Assembly (NCBI RefSeq): GCF_048541825.1
Contig: NZ_CP183332.1
Location: forward strand, 3,854,694-3,918,693
Origin: Caulobacter sp048541825
GTDB taxonomy: Bacteria; Pseudomonadota; Alphaproteobacteria; Caulobacterales; Caulobacteraceae
Direction of reading: 5' to 3'
DNA: 64,000 nucleotides
Shown: piece by piece, positions 29,052 to 37,112 of the stretch
How the letters are laid out: each line of letters opens with the position of its first letter
How positions within the stretch are numbered: position 1 is the first letter of the stretch
The notes under the pieces: model-generated
Seen by the model: the letters and a program-made list of their open reading frames with translations, nothing else
Databases searched by the model: none
What the model was told of the DNA's origin: nothing
Position numbers and translations under genes: made by a program

Positions 29052-32000
29052 ATGAGCGACGAGAACGATAACGGTCGGCCCGGCACCCCTGGTGGGCGCG
29101 CGCCCATCACACTGAAGCCCCGCCAGGGCTCGGTGAGCGCCGGCGTGGTGAAGCAAAGCTTCAGCCACGGCCGCACCAAGACGGTAGTGGTCGAAACCAA
29201 GCGGACCCGTCCGCACGCCGCGCCGGCCGGTAACCTGGCCGCGCCGTCCTCGGCTGAGCGCCGTCACACCAACGAGCCGCGTTCGTCCCAGTCTTCTGGT
29301 GGCGGCAATTCGGCAGGCGGCCTCTCGCAAGACGAGATGCGCGCCCGGCAACGCGCCATCGAGGCGGCCCGCGAGAACCAGGACCGTCAGGCGACGCAAC
29401 GTGTCGCCGACGAGGCCAAGGCGCGCGCCGCCGAAGCTGCAGCTCGCGAAGCCGCTGCCAAGGCAGCTGCGGCTGCGAAGGCTGCCGCTGAGCCGGCTCC
29501 GGCTCCGGTCGTTGTCGCCGCTCCGGCAGCGCCCGTGGTTTCGGCTCCGGTGGCTGCGGCTCCTGTGGCCCCGGTCGCCGCGGCGCCTGTCGTTCAGGCG
29601 TCTGCGCCCGTCGCGCCTGCGGCTCCGGTGGCTGCGGCTCCGGCCGCCCCGCGCGCCGAGGCCCCGCGTCCTGCTGCGGCTTCGCCCAGCCAGACCCGCA
29701 CCTACGAGCCCAGCCGCGAACGTCGCGACGATCGCACCTCGACCACCACCTATCGTCCGCCGGCTGGCGAGCGCCCCCCGCAGGGTGATCGTCCGCAAGG
29801 CGACAAGCCGTTCAACCAGCGCGCGCCGCGCCAGGACGGTCCTTATAATCAACGCGCGCCGCGTCCCGACGCTGCTCCGCGTGCCGACGCCGCGCCGCGA
29901 GGCCCGCGTCCGGAAGGCGGCTTCCGCAACGATCGTCCGCAGGGCGACCGGCCCCAGGGTGATCGTCCGCAGGGCGACCGCCCGACCCAGACTGTTCGTT
30001 ATTCGGCCCTGGCCCCGCGCCCGGCTCCCGGCGCCCGTCCGGGCCCAGGCGGTCCGCCGCGCGGTCCGCGTCCTGGCGCTCCGGCCGCCGCTCCTGCGAC
30101 GCCCGAAGTCCAGCGCGCCATGCGCTCGGCGCCGCGTCCCGGCGGTGAAGTCAGCCGTCGTCCCGAGGACGATGATGATCGCCGCAAGGCCGCCGCCCCC
30201 GGCAAGGCCGTGTCGCGCGCCAAGGGCGCGCCGATGCGCCGTGAAGGCCGTCTGACGATCCAGACCGTGGCCGGCGATGGAGACTCCGCCGACCGCATGC
30301 GTTCGCTGGCCTCGGTTCGCCGGGCCCGGGAACGTGAAAAGGAAAAGCGTCGCGGCGGTCCCGCCGACCAGGTCAAGGTCGCTCGCGAAGTGGTCATTCC
30401 TGACGTCATTACCGTGCAGGAGCTGTCCAACCGGATGGCCGTTCGCGGTGTCGAGATCATCAAGTTCCTGATGCGTCAGGGCGTGATGCTGAAGGTCAAC
30501 GACGTCATCGACAACGACACCGCCGAGCTGGTGGCGACCGAATTTGGTCACACCGTGCGCCGCGTGTCGGAAGCCGACGTCGAAGAAGGCTTCATCGGCG
30601 CCGAGGACATCGACGATCACCTGGAGTCGCGGCCCCCGGTGGTCACGGTCATGGGTCACGTCGACCACGGCAAGACCAGCCTGCTGGACGCGCTGCGCAA
30701 GGCCGATGTGGCCGGCGGCGAGCACGGCGGCATTACCCAGCATATCGGCGCCTACCAGGTTCGCCTGGACGGCGGCGAGAAGATCACCTTCCTCGACACC
30801 CCCGGCCACGCCGCCTTCTCGCAAATGCGGGCGCGCGGCGCCAATATCACCGACCTGGTGATCCTGGTGGTGGCCGGCGACGACGGCGTGATGCCCCAGA
30901 CCATCGAGGCCATCAAACACGCCCGCGCCGCTGAAGTGCCGATCATCGTGGCCGTCAACAAGATGGACAAGCCCGGCTCGGATCCGACCCGGGTGGTCAA
31001 CGAGCTGCTGCAACACGAAATCGTCGTCGAAAGCCTGGGTGGCGACACCCAGATCGTCGAGGTCTCGGCCAAGACCGGCCAGGGCCTGGACGAGCTGATC
31101 GAACGCATCACCCTGCTGGCCGAAGTGCTCGACCTGAAGGCCAACCCCGACCGCGTCGCCGACGGCGTCGTGATCGAGGCCAAGCTCGACAAGGGTCGCG
31201 GCGCGGTTTCGACCGTGCTGGTCAAGCGCGGCACGCTGAAGCGCGGCGACATCGTCGTGGCCGGCAGCCAGTTTGGCCGGGTTCGCGCCCTGCTCAATGA
31301 GCGTAACGAGCAACTGACCGAAGCCGGTCCCGCCACCCCGGTCGAGATCCTCGGCCTGGACGGCGTGCCTTCGCCTGGCGACCCGTTCGCGGTCGTCGAG
31401 AACGAGGCCCGCGCTCGCGAGCTGACCGAGTACCGCATCCGCCTGAAGCGTGAGAAGTCACTGCATCCGGTCGGCGCGGGCGCCACCAGCATGGCCGACA
31501 TGATGGCCAAGCTGCAGGACAAGAAATACCGCGAACTGCCGCTGGTCATCAAAGCCGACGTGCAGGGCTCGGCCGAAGCGATCATCGGGTCGCTGGACGC
31601 CATGTCGACCGACGAGGTCCGCGCGCGGATCATCCTGTCGGGCGCCGGCGCGATCAGCGAAAGCGACGTCATGCTGGCCAAGGGCGCCGGCGCGCCGCTC
31701 ATCGGCTTCAACGTCCGGGCCTCGGCCCAGGCGCGGGCGCTGGCCGAGCGCGAAGGTGTCGAGATCCGCTACTATGCGATCATCTACGACCTGCTGGACG
31801 ACATCAAAGGCGTGCTCTCGGGCATGCTGGCGCCGATCCAGCGCGAAACCTTCCTGGGCAACGCCGAAGTGCTGCAAGCCTTCGACATCTCCAAGGTCGG
31901 CAAGGTCGCCGGTTGCCGCGTCACCGAAGGTGTCGTGCGCAAGGGCGCCAAGGTCCGGATCATCCGCAACGACATCGTCGTTCTGGAACTGGGCACGCTG

Positions 32001-32147
32001 CAGACCCTCAAGCGCTTCAAGGACGAGGTCCCCGAGGTTCCGTCTGGCCAGGAGTGCGGCATGATGTTCGCCGGCTTCCAGGACATCAAGGTCGGCGACA
32101 CCATCGAGTGCTTCACCGTCGAAGAGATCAAGCGCCAGCTCGACTAG
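29052..32147 (+). CDS. infB: Translation initiation factor IF-2
   Basis: IF-2 delivers fMet-tRNA to the 30S subunit. The N-terminal half (residues 1-520) is low-complexity: Ala/Pro/Val runs (about 140-210), Arg/Gln/Gly/Asp repeats with RPQGDRPQGDRPQGDRP at about 295-315, and an IF2-N domain. The G domain shows G1 GHVDHGKTSLLD, G3 DTPGHAAF and G4 NKMD, and domains II-IV follow to residue 1031. The ATG giving MSDENDNGRPG is chosen as in Caulobacter homologues; the longer frame upstream starts in the intercistronic region. Confidence 0.96.
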   Translation: MSDENDNGRPGTPGGRAPITLKPRQGSVSAGVVKQSFSHGRTKTVVVETKRTRPHAAPAGNLAAPSSAERRHTNEPRSSQSSGGGNSAGGLSQDEMRARQRAIEAARENQDRQATQRVADEAKARAAEAAAREAAAKAAAAAKAAAEPAPAPVVVAAPAAPVVSAPVAAAPVAPVAAAPVVQASAPVAPAAPVAAAPAAPRAEAPRPAAASPSQTRTYEPSRERRDDRTSTTTYRPPAGERPPQGDRPQGDKPFNQRAPRQDGPYNQRAPRPDAAPRADAAPRGPRPEGGFRNDRPQGDRPQGDRPQGDRPTQTVRYSALAPRPAPGARPGPGGPPRGPRPGAPAAAPATPEVQRAMRSAPRPGGEVSRRPEDDDDRRKAAAPGKAVSRAKGAPMRREGRLTIQTVAGDGDSADRMRSLASVRRAREREKEKRRGGPADQVKVAREVVIPDVITVQELSNRMAVRGVEIIKFLMRQGVMLKVNDVIDNDTAELVATEFGHTVRRVSEADVEEGFIGAEDIDDHLESRPPVVTVMGHVDHGKTSLLDALRKADVAGGEHGGITQHIGAYQVRLDGGEKITFLDTPGHAAFSQMRARGANITDLVILVVAGDDGVMPQTIEAIKHARAAEVPIIVAVNKMDKPGSDPTRVVNELLQHEIVVESLGGDTQIVEVSAKTGQGLDELIERITLLAEVLDLKANPDRVADGVVIEAKLDKGRGAVSTVLVKRGTLKRGDIVVAGSQFGRVRALLNERNEQLTEAGPATPVEILGLDGVPSPGDPFAVVENEARARELTEYRIRLKREKSLHPVGAGATSMADMMAKLQDKKYRELPLVIKADVQGSAEAIIGSLDAMSTDEVRARIILSGAGAISESDVMLAKGAGAPLIGFNVRASAQARALAEREGVEIRYYAIIYDLLDDIKGVLSGMLAPIQRETFLGNAEVLQAFDISKVGKVAGCRVTEGVVRKGAKVRIIRNDIVVLELGTLQTLKRFKDEVPEVPSGQECGMMFAGFQDIKVGDTIECFTVEEIKRQLD

Positions 32148-32175
32148 GGCCGGACTTGAGCTTCAGAACTCTCAG

Positions 32176-32207
32176 AAAGGCGCGGATCGCAAGGTCCGCG
32201 CCTTTTT
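32176..32207 (+). terminator. Intrinsic terminator after infB
   Basis: Perfect 10-bp stem AAGGCGCGGA / TCCGCGCCTT, followed by TTTTCGTTTTC; 29 bp after the infB stop. It separates the core operon from the toxin-antitoxin genes behind it. Confidence 0.9.
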
Positions 32208-32276
32208 CGTTTTCGGTCGGCGAACTCGACGGAAAAGGCGCGGCGTGGCAAGATAATCGCCTGTTGGAGCCTGGAC

Positions 32277-32546
32277 ATGAACCAGATCACGGTCGGAACA
32301 TGGGGTGAGGCTATGGCCTCAGGCGGTCTGCGTGACGCGGGGCGCGCTGCTGGCTTGGTTGATGGTGAGCGGGTCGAGATTGAAGCCAAGGACGGCGATA
32401 TCGTCATCCGCCGCGCCAAGAAGATCCCGATCAAGGGAAGCCCTGAGGCAATGGCGGCCGCCGAGGCGCTGATCGACAACAGTCGCGGCGTGACGCTGGG
32501 CGATGTGACGATCCGGGAGCTAATCGAAGAGGGTCGGCGCGGGTGA
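32277..32546 (+). CDS. AbrB/MazE-like antitoxin of a VapBC-type module
   Basis: An 89-aa protein whose first half follows the AbrB swapped-hairpin pattern (ITVGTWGEAM ... AAGLVDGERVEIEAKDGDIVIRRAKK), the DNA-binding domain of MazE/VapB-type antitoxins. The C-terminal half (EALIDNSRGVTLGDVTIRELIEEG) would wrap the toxin. Stop overlaps the toxin start (GTGA), the usual coupling that keeps antitoxin ahead of toxin. The TWGEAMASGGLRD segment departs from the usual KWGNSLAVRIP, so DNA contacts may differ. Confidence 0.78.
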   Translation: MNQITVGTWGEAMASGGLRDAGRAAGLVDGERVEIEAKDGDIVIRRAKKIPIKGSPEAMAAAEALIDNSRGVTLGDVTIRELIEEGRRG

Positions 32547-32956
32547 TCCTGGTTCTCGACGCCTCAATGACGATGGCGGCGATCTTCGAGGTCGAAGCCA
32601 ATAGGGCGGCCCAGGATGTTATCCGCATGGTCGGCAGGGAAGGCGCAACCGTCCCGTCTCTTTGGCGGCTCGAAGCAGCCAATGTCCTGCGAAACGCGGT
32701 CAGGCGCGGGCGTTGTGACGTGGCATTTGCGGATAGGGCTCTGCGGCTTCTGTCCGACCTCCCGATAGCCATCGATCCCCATACTGACCTTCACGCCTGG
32801 GGCGCGACGGCCAAGATCCCTCGCCAGGAAGACCTCACCCTCTACGACGCCGCCTATCTCGAACTGGCGGCCCGGCTGGGCGCGATCTTGGCGTCCTGCG
32901 ACAAGGATCTGGTTGCCGCAGCCCGCCGCAGGGGCCTCGAGGTCCTCACCGCCTGA
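32543..32956 (+). CDS. PIN-domain toxin, VapC family
   Basis: PIN-fold ribonuclease of 137 aa with the four acidic residues of the active site in place: LVLDAS (Asp6 region), RLEAANVLRNAV (Glu), DLTLYDAAYLELA (Asp) and ASCDKDLVAAA (Asp). VapC toxins cut tRNA or rRNA and stop translation; the target here is unknown. GTG start overlaps the antitoxin stop by 4 bp. The position between infB and rbfA, inside a translation gene cluster, is unusual. Confidence 0.85.
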   Translation: MILVLDASMTMAAIFEVEANRAAQDVIRMVGREGATVPSLWRLEAANVLRNAVRRGRCDVAFADRALRLLSDLPIAIDPHTDLHAWGATAKIPRQEDLTLYDAAYLELAARLGAILASCDKDLVAAARRRGLEVLTA

Positions 32957-32999
32957 GGTCGGACTGGAAATCGCCCAATTCCGGCGCTAGGCCTTGTGC

Positions 33000-33512
33000 A
33001 TGCGTATCAAAGCTCTTCTCGCCCTGACGGCCGCGACCTTGTCGCTCAGCGCCTGCGCCACCGTCGACCGCGTCGATGCGTCCGGCGACGTTCACACCCT
33101 GCTGACGGCGATCCGCGATCGTGACCGGGCGACCTTCGACGCCCATGTCGACCGCCAGGCGCTGAAATACGAGATCGAGGCGCGGCTGATGGCCGAAGCC
33201 CGCAACCGCAAGGCCGACAACAGCCTGATGGCTATCGCCGCCGCCCTTGCCGGTCCTGCCGCCGACATTGCGGGAGAAGCTTTGATCCGGCCCGAGACCT
33301 TCCGCGCCGCCGCCAACTATTATGGCTACACCCCCGACAAGCCGCTGCCGGGCCGCGTCGCCATCGCCGGCGCCCTGCGTCCGACCGGCGACGGCCGGGT
33401 CTGCGCGGCCAAGAAGGACGGCCCCTGCCTGCTGACCTTCACCCGCGACGGCTCGGTCTGGCGGTTGAGCGGCTTTGATCCGCAAGCGGCGAACCTGCAC
33501 TTCAAGCGATGA
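33000..33512 (+). CDS. DUF2939-type lipoprotein
   Basis: The signal peptide MRIKALLALTAATLSLSAC ends in a lipobox (LSAC). The mature part begins with a helix (LLTAIRDRDRATFDAHVDRQALKYEIEARL) typical of DUF2939, in which a run of residues scaffolds a small alpha/beta fold, and ends in a W-x-L-x-G strand. Two cysteines (VCAAKKDGPC) may pair in the periplasm. 170 aa. The following gene overlaps by 4 bp (ATGA). DUF2939 membership is my best reading, not certain. Confidence 0.7.
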   Translation: MRIKALLALTAATLSLSACATVDRVDASGDVHTLLTAIRDRDRATFDAHVDRQALKYEIEARLMAEARNRKADNSLMAIAAALAGPAADIAGEALIRPETFRAAANYYGYTPDKPLPGRVAIAGALRPTGDGRVCAAKKDGPCLLTFTRDGSVWRLSGFDPQAANLHFKR

Positions 33513-34057
33513 GACTGACACTCTCGGTCATTCTGGCGGCCTGCGCCCTGGCCACGACCGCCCACGCCGAGCGGCGGATGTTCTCGTATGATCCGATCTC
33601 GCCCGACGCCAAACGGCTGACCGGGGCCGGACTGACCGTGCTGTTCGACCAGGGGCTGATGGGCGCCAGACCCATCAAGGTGCTGGCCACCGGCGTGCCG
33701 GCCCAGGGCCTGCTGATCAAGGGCAAGGACCGTGACCTGGGGCCCAAGGGTCTGGCCGGTCTGGAGGGCGTCGACGCTGAGGCTTCGCTGTACGAGGTCG
33801 ACCCCAAGGCCGAGCAGGGCAGGGTCTATATCCGCGCCTTCTGCCCCGGCGCGACGCGCCTGTGGCTGAGCTTCAGCCGCATCGCCGTGCGCCGCGACCT
33901 GCGCATCCAGGCGCTGGGCGATGATCCAAAGTCATCCGGCCCGGCCCGGGTGTGCGGTACGCTGGACTTCTCCTGGCGCGGGGAATGGAAACTGCCGGAC
34001 GGCCGTCGCCCCGACCCAATGGAAGACTGGACCGACAACCTGAACGGCGTTCGCTAG
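33509..34057 (+). CDS. Secreted hypothetical protein
   Basis: A Sec signal peptide (MRLTLSVILAACALATTAHA, cleavage after AHA) is clear. The mature 160 residues are strand-rich (LTVLFDQGLMGARPIKVLATG; GRVYIRAFCPGATRLWLSFSR; LDFSWRGEWKLPDG) with two cysteines (FCPG and RVCG) that may form a disulfide. I do not recognise the family. It is translated together with the lipoprotein upstream, so the two may act together in the envelope. Confidence 0.72.
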   Translation: MRLTLSVILAACALATTAHAERRMFSYDPISPDAKRLTGAGLTVLFDQGLMGARPIKVLATGVPAQGLLIKGKDRDLGPKGLAGLEGVDAEASLYEVDPKAEQGRVYIRAFCPGATRLWLSFSRIAVRRDLRIQALGDDPKSSGPARVCGTLDFSWRGEWKLPDGRRPDPMEDWTDNLNGVR

Positions 34058-34122
34058 ACATCTTGTCGTCTGGCGAGATCACAGCCAAGCTCACCTCCAA
34101 CGACAAAGGGGGGTGGGACACG

Positions 34123-34911
34123 ATGACCAGCGCGCTGGACGGCTTTACGCGTTTCGAATTCGATGACGGCCAGTGGACCCGCGAGGTCTACAGGATCGGG
34201 ACCGGCCCGGCCGTTATCGTCATCCATGAAATGCCCGGCCTGCACCCCGGCGTCCTGGCCTTCGCCCGCGACGTGGCCGCCGCCGGCATGACGGTGTTCT
34301 GCCCCAGCCTGTTCGGCAAGCCCGCCAAGACCGTCAGCATCGGCTATGCCCTGGGCGAGATCGCCAAGACCCTGTGTGTACGCCGCGAGTTCAACGCCTG
34401 GGCCACCGACCGCTCCAGCCCGATCGTCGACTGGCTGCGGGCGCTGGCGCGTCAGGCCCGCAAGGAGTGCGGCGGCAAGGGCGTCGGCGCGGTGGGCATG
34501 TGCTTCACCGGCGGCTTTGCTCTGGCGATGATGACCGAACCCTCGGTGGTGGCGCCGGTGATGTCGCAGCCCTCGCTGCCGTTCGGCGGCAAGGGCAAGG
34601 GATCGCTGGGCTGCTCGGCTGTCGAGATCGCCTGCGCCCGCACCCGCTTTGAGACCGAGGACCTGTCGCTGCTGGCGCTGCGGTTCTCGTCCGACAAGCT
34701 GGTGCCTGATGAGCGCTTCGAGACCCTGAAGCGCGAGTTCGGCGATCGGGTCGAGACGGTGGAGCTGACCGACGCCGACGCGGCCAAGGGCGTGCCGATG
34801 GCCCCGCACTCGGTCCTGACCCTGCACCTGGACCGCGCCGATCCGCTGGGCCCGACCATGCAGACGCGCGACAAGGTGATCGCCTTCTTCAAGGCGCGGA
34901 CGGCGGCTTAG
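34123..34911 (+). CDS. Dienelactone hydrolase-family protein
   Basis: An alpha/beta hydrolase of 262 aa with the dienelactone-hydrolase nucleophile motif G-M-C-F-T-G-G (Cys127), an IHEMPGLHP oxyanion-side segment, and a C-terminal acid/His pair (SDKLVP; APHSVLT). Members hydrolyse lactones or esters; the cysteine nucleophile rather than serine is typical of this branch. A strong AGGGGGG ribosome-binding site precedes the ATG chosen. Not linked by function to its neighbours. Confidence 0.86.
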   Translation: MTSALDGFTRFEFDDGQWTREVYRIGTGPAVIVIHEMPGLHPGVLAFARDVAAAGMTVFCPSLFGKPAKTVSIGYALGEIAKTLCVRREFNAWATDRSSPIVDWLRALARQARKECGGKGVGAVGMCFTGGFALAMMTEPSVVAPVMSQPSLPFGGKGKGSLGCSAVEIACARTRFETEDLSLLALRFSSDKLVPDERFETLKREFGDRVETVELTDADAAKGVPMAPHSVLTLHLDRADPLGPTMQTRDKVIAFFKARTAA

Positions 34912-34919
34912 GGCTAGAT

Positions 34920-35027
34920 GCTCCCCCTTTGGGGGGAGCTGTCGCGAAGCAACTGAGGGGGTCATCTCGGCCTAGGCGGAGCAGCCCTCTCCGGCCCTGC
35001 GGGCCACCTCCCCCAACAGGGGAGGAT
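34920..35027. repeat. Module-B-like inverted repeat between the hydrolase gene and rbfA
   Basis: Starts with the hairpin GCTCCCCCTTTGGGGGGAGC, then a GTCGCGAAGCAAC segment and GAGGGGGTCATC, and on the far side a GGCCCTGCGGGCC stem, CCTCCCC and AGGGGAGGATC. Same layout as the elements at 10.7 and 16.4 kb, more diverged. Confidence 0.72.
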
Positions 35028-35134
35028 CACCGCCGCACTGGACTTATCGCCCCTACAAGCCTAGACACCGCGCCTTGATTTTCCCCCGCGCTCCGGTGTT
35101 CGATCCGCCGGCCGGGCCTTGAGGACACCGCGCC

Positions 35135-35647
35135 ATGAAGCGCCATACCGACAAGACTCCCAAGCCGCTCTCCACGGGCCCGTCGCAGCGCCAGCTTCGC
35201 GCCGGCGAGCTGATCCGCCACGCCCTGGTGGAGATCCTGCGCCACGAAGACCTGCAGGACCCGGCCCTGATCAATATCTCGGTGACGGTGACCGAGGTGC
35301 GGCTGACCCCGGACCTGCGCCACGCGGTCTGTTTCGTCGAGCCCCTGGGGGCCGGCATCGCGCCCCGGATCGAGCGCGAGGCGTCCTCGCCTTCGCGCAT
35401 CGCCGTCGAACTGGGCAGCCCCGAGGTGGTGGTCGCCGGCCTCAACCGCGTGGCCAAGTTCCTGCGCGGTCGCCTGGGCAAGACCATCGACATGAAGTTC
35501 ACGCCGGACCTGAAGTTCATCCACGACGAGAGCTTCAACTCGGCCGCCTATATGAACCGCCTGTTCGACAATCCGGTGGTGCAGCAGGACCTGCGCCGCC
35601 TGTCCGATGTGGTCGAGGACGAGGATCAAGAAGGCCGGGAAGACTAG
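35135..35647 (+). CDS. rbfA: Ribosome-binding factor A
   Basis: RbfA is a late 30S assembly factor with a KH-type fold. Core motifs: RAGELIRHALVEILRHEDLQDPALINISVTVTEVRLTPDL and the C-terminal LKFIHDESFNSAAYMNRLF (R-F/L-x-x-D-x-S type). The 170-aa length reflects a charged tail (VVEDEDQEGRED). Two bases before truB's start. Confidence 0.94.
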   Translation: MKRHTDKTPKPLSTGPSQRQLRAGELIRHALVEILRHEDLQDPALINISVTVTEVRLTPDLRHAVCFVEPLGAGIAPRIEREASSPSRIAVELGSPEVVVAGLNRVAKFLRGRLGKTIDMKFTPDLKFIHDESFNSAAYMNRLFDNPVVQQDLRRLSDVVEDEDQEGRED

Positions 35648-35649
35648 TC

Positions 35650-36582
35650 GTGGCCCGCCGCAAGAAGGGCGACCCCGTCTCGGGCTGGCTGTGCCTGGAC
35701 AAGCCCTATGACCTGACCTCGACCAGCGCGGTGACCCGCGTGCGCCGGGCCTATAACGCCCAGAAGGGCGGCCACGCCGGCACGCTGGATCCGCTCGCCA
35801 CTGGCATCCTGCCCATCGCCCTGGGCGAAGCGACCAAGACGGTTCCGTTTCTGGTCGACGCCGACAAGGCCTATCGCTTCACCATCCAGTGGGGCCGCAA
35901 CACCACCACCCTGGATCGCGAGGGCGAGACGACGGGTACGAGCGATCTGCGCCCGACCCGCGACGAGGTCGAGGCCGTGCTGGCCGAGTTCGTCGGCGAG
36001 GTCGACCAGATCCCGCCCAACTATTCGGCCATCAAGGTCGACGGCGAGCGCGCCTATGACCTGGCCCGCGACGGGGTCGAGTTCGAGCTGGCGACGCGCA
36101 AGGTCAACATCCACGCGCTGCGCGTGCTGGACGCCCCCGACGTCGATCACATCGTGCTGGAGATGGAATGCGGCAAGGGCACCTATGTCCGCGCCGTGGT
36201 CCGCGATCTGGCGGCCCGGCTGGGAACCTGCGGTCACGTTGACCAGCTTCGCCGGACGCGGGTCGGCCAGTTCACCGAGGCGACGGCGATATCGCTGGAA
36301 ACTCTCGAGAATTTGAGCTATGAGGCCCGCCTGTCGGAGGCATTGCTTCCGGTCGAGACCGCGCTGGACGACATCCCGGCGCTGGCCGTGACCGATGAAG
36401 ACGCCTTCCGGCTTGCGCAAGGACGCGCCATCGTTCTGCTCCCAAGGCAGGTTGAAACGCTGAAAGCCGAGCTCACGCCCGGCGATCGCACCGTTTCGGC
36501 CATGGTGGGAGAGAGGCTGGTGGCCTTGTGCGAGATGCGCGCCGGACGGCTCAATCCGGTGCGGGTCTTCCAACTCACCTGA
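35650..36582 (+). CDS. truB: tRNA pseudouridine(55) synthase
   Basis: Makes pseudouridine 55 in the T-loop of tRNAs. Catalytic aspartate lies in GGHAGTLDPLATGILPIALGEATK. Also visible: GWLCLDKPYDLTSTSAV, YSAIKVDGERAYDLARDG and KGTYVRAVVRDLAARLG. Starts at GTG 2 bp after rbfA; the longer frame upstream is the rbfA shadow. 310 aa. Confidence 0.95.
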   Translation: MARRKKGDPVSGWLCLDKPYDLTSTSAVTRVRRAYNAQKGGHAGTLDPLATGILPIALGEATKTVPFLVDADKAYRFTIQWGRNTTTLDREGETTGTSDLRPTRDEVEAVLAEFVGEVDQIPPNYSAIKVDGERAYDLARDGVEFELATRKVNIHALRVLDAPDVDHIVLEMECGKGTYVRAVVRDLAARLGTCGHVDQLRRTRVGQFTEATAISLETLENLSYEARLSEALLPVETALDDIPALAVTDEDAFRLAQGRAIVLLPRQVETLKAELTPGDRTVSAMVGERLVALCEMRAGRLNPVRVFQLT

Positions 36583-36596
36583 GCGGAGACACACCG

Positions 36597-36866
36597 ATGT
36601 CGATCACTGCCGAGCGCAAGACCGCTCTTATCGCCGAACACGCCCGCACTGAGGGTGACACCGGCAGCGCCGAAGTCCAGGTCGCGATCCTCTCCGAGCG
36701 CATCGCCAACCTGACCGAGCACTTCAAGACCCACAAGAAGGACAACCACAGCCGTCGTGGTCTGTTGATGATGGTTTCCCAGCGTCGCAGCCTCCTCGAC
36801 CACCTGAAGAAGTCCGATGTTGGTCGCTATGCGACCCTCATCGAAAAGCTGGGTCTGCGCCGCTAG
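36597..36866 (+). CDS. rpsO: 30S ribosomal protein S15
   Basis: An 89-aa protein, exactly the family length, with the S15 signature (EVQVAILSERIANLTEHFKTHKKD ... RRGLLMMVSQRRSLLDHL) seen here in pieces. It binds the 16S central domain. GAG at 36583-36586 provides the ribosome-binding site. rpsO-pnp linkage is conserved across bacteria. Confidence 0.97.
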   Translation: MSITAERKTALIAEHARTEGDTGSAEVQVAILSERIANLTEHFKTHKKDNHSRRGLLMMVSQRRSLLDHLKKSDVGRYATLIEKLGLRR

Positions 36867-36877
36867 TTTTGGCGCAG

Positions 36878-36906
36878 TCGGCCGCCCTGCTTCGGCAGGG
36901 CGGCCG
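36878..36906 (+). terminator. Strong UUCG-loop hairpin after rpsO
   Basis: Perfect stem TCGGCCGCCCTGC / GCAGGGCGGCCGA closed by TTCG, followed by ACGCTTTTA. It can stop rpsO transcripts or, as in enteric bacteria, mark a processing site between rpsO and pnp. Confidence 0.8.
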
Positions 36907-36989
36907 AACGCTTTTATGGGCCTTGGTTTCAAGACAGGCCGAAACCAGGGTTGCTGCGGATCCGCCTCATGCGGCTCCGAACATGTAAG

Positions 36990-37009
36990 CCGGGGATCAC
37001 GATCCCCGG
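36990..37009 (+). promoter_or_regulatory. Hairpin in the pnp leader
   Basis: CCGGGGATC-AC-GATCCCCGG, a perfect 9-bp stem with a 2-base centre, about 100 bases before the pnp start. The 246-bp rpsO-pnp gap has no gene; in E. coli the pnp leader hairpin is cut by RNase III for autoregulation, and this may be the local equivalent (inference). Confidence 0.5.
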
Positions 37010-37112
37010 ACGCCTGTCGAACTGGATGAGGAATAGTCGGGACCGCCCTTCGGCCGCCCGCCCCTGTCCGTCCTGAAGGAAATGGGTCCTTCGGAACCGA
37101 AAGAAGCAAAAA

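Noticed and set aside
28806..31313. Long open frame (835 codons) on the minus strand opposite infB
   Set aside because: It mirrors the low-complexity N-terminus of IF-2; the composition (His/Arg/Gly/Asp runs) and codon third positions are those of an antisense shadow in GC-rich DNA.
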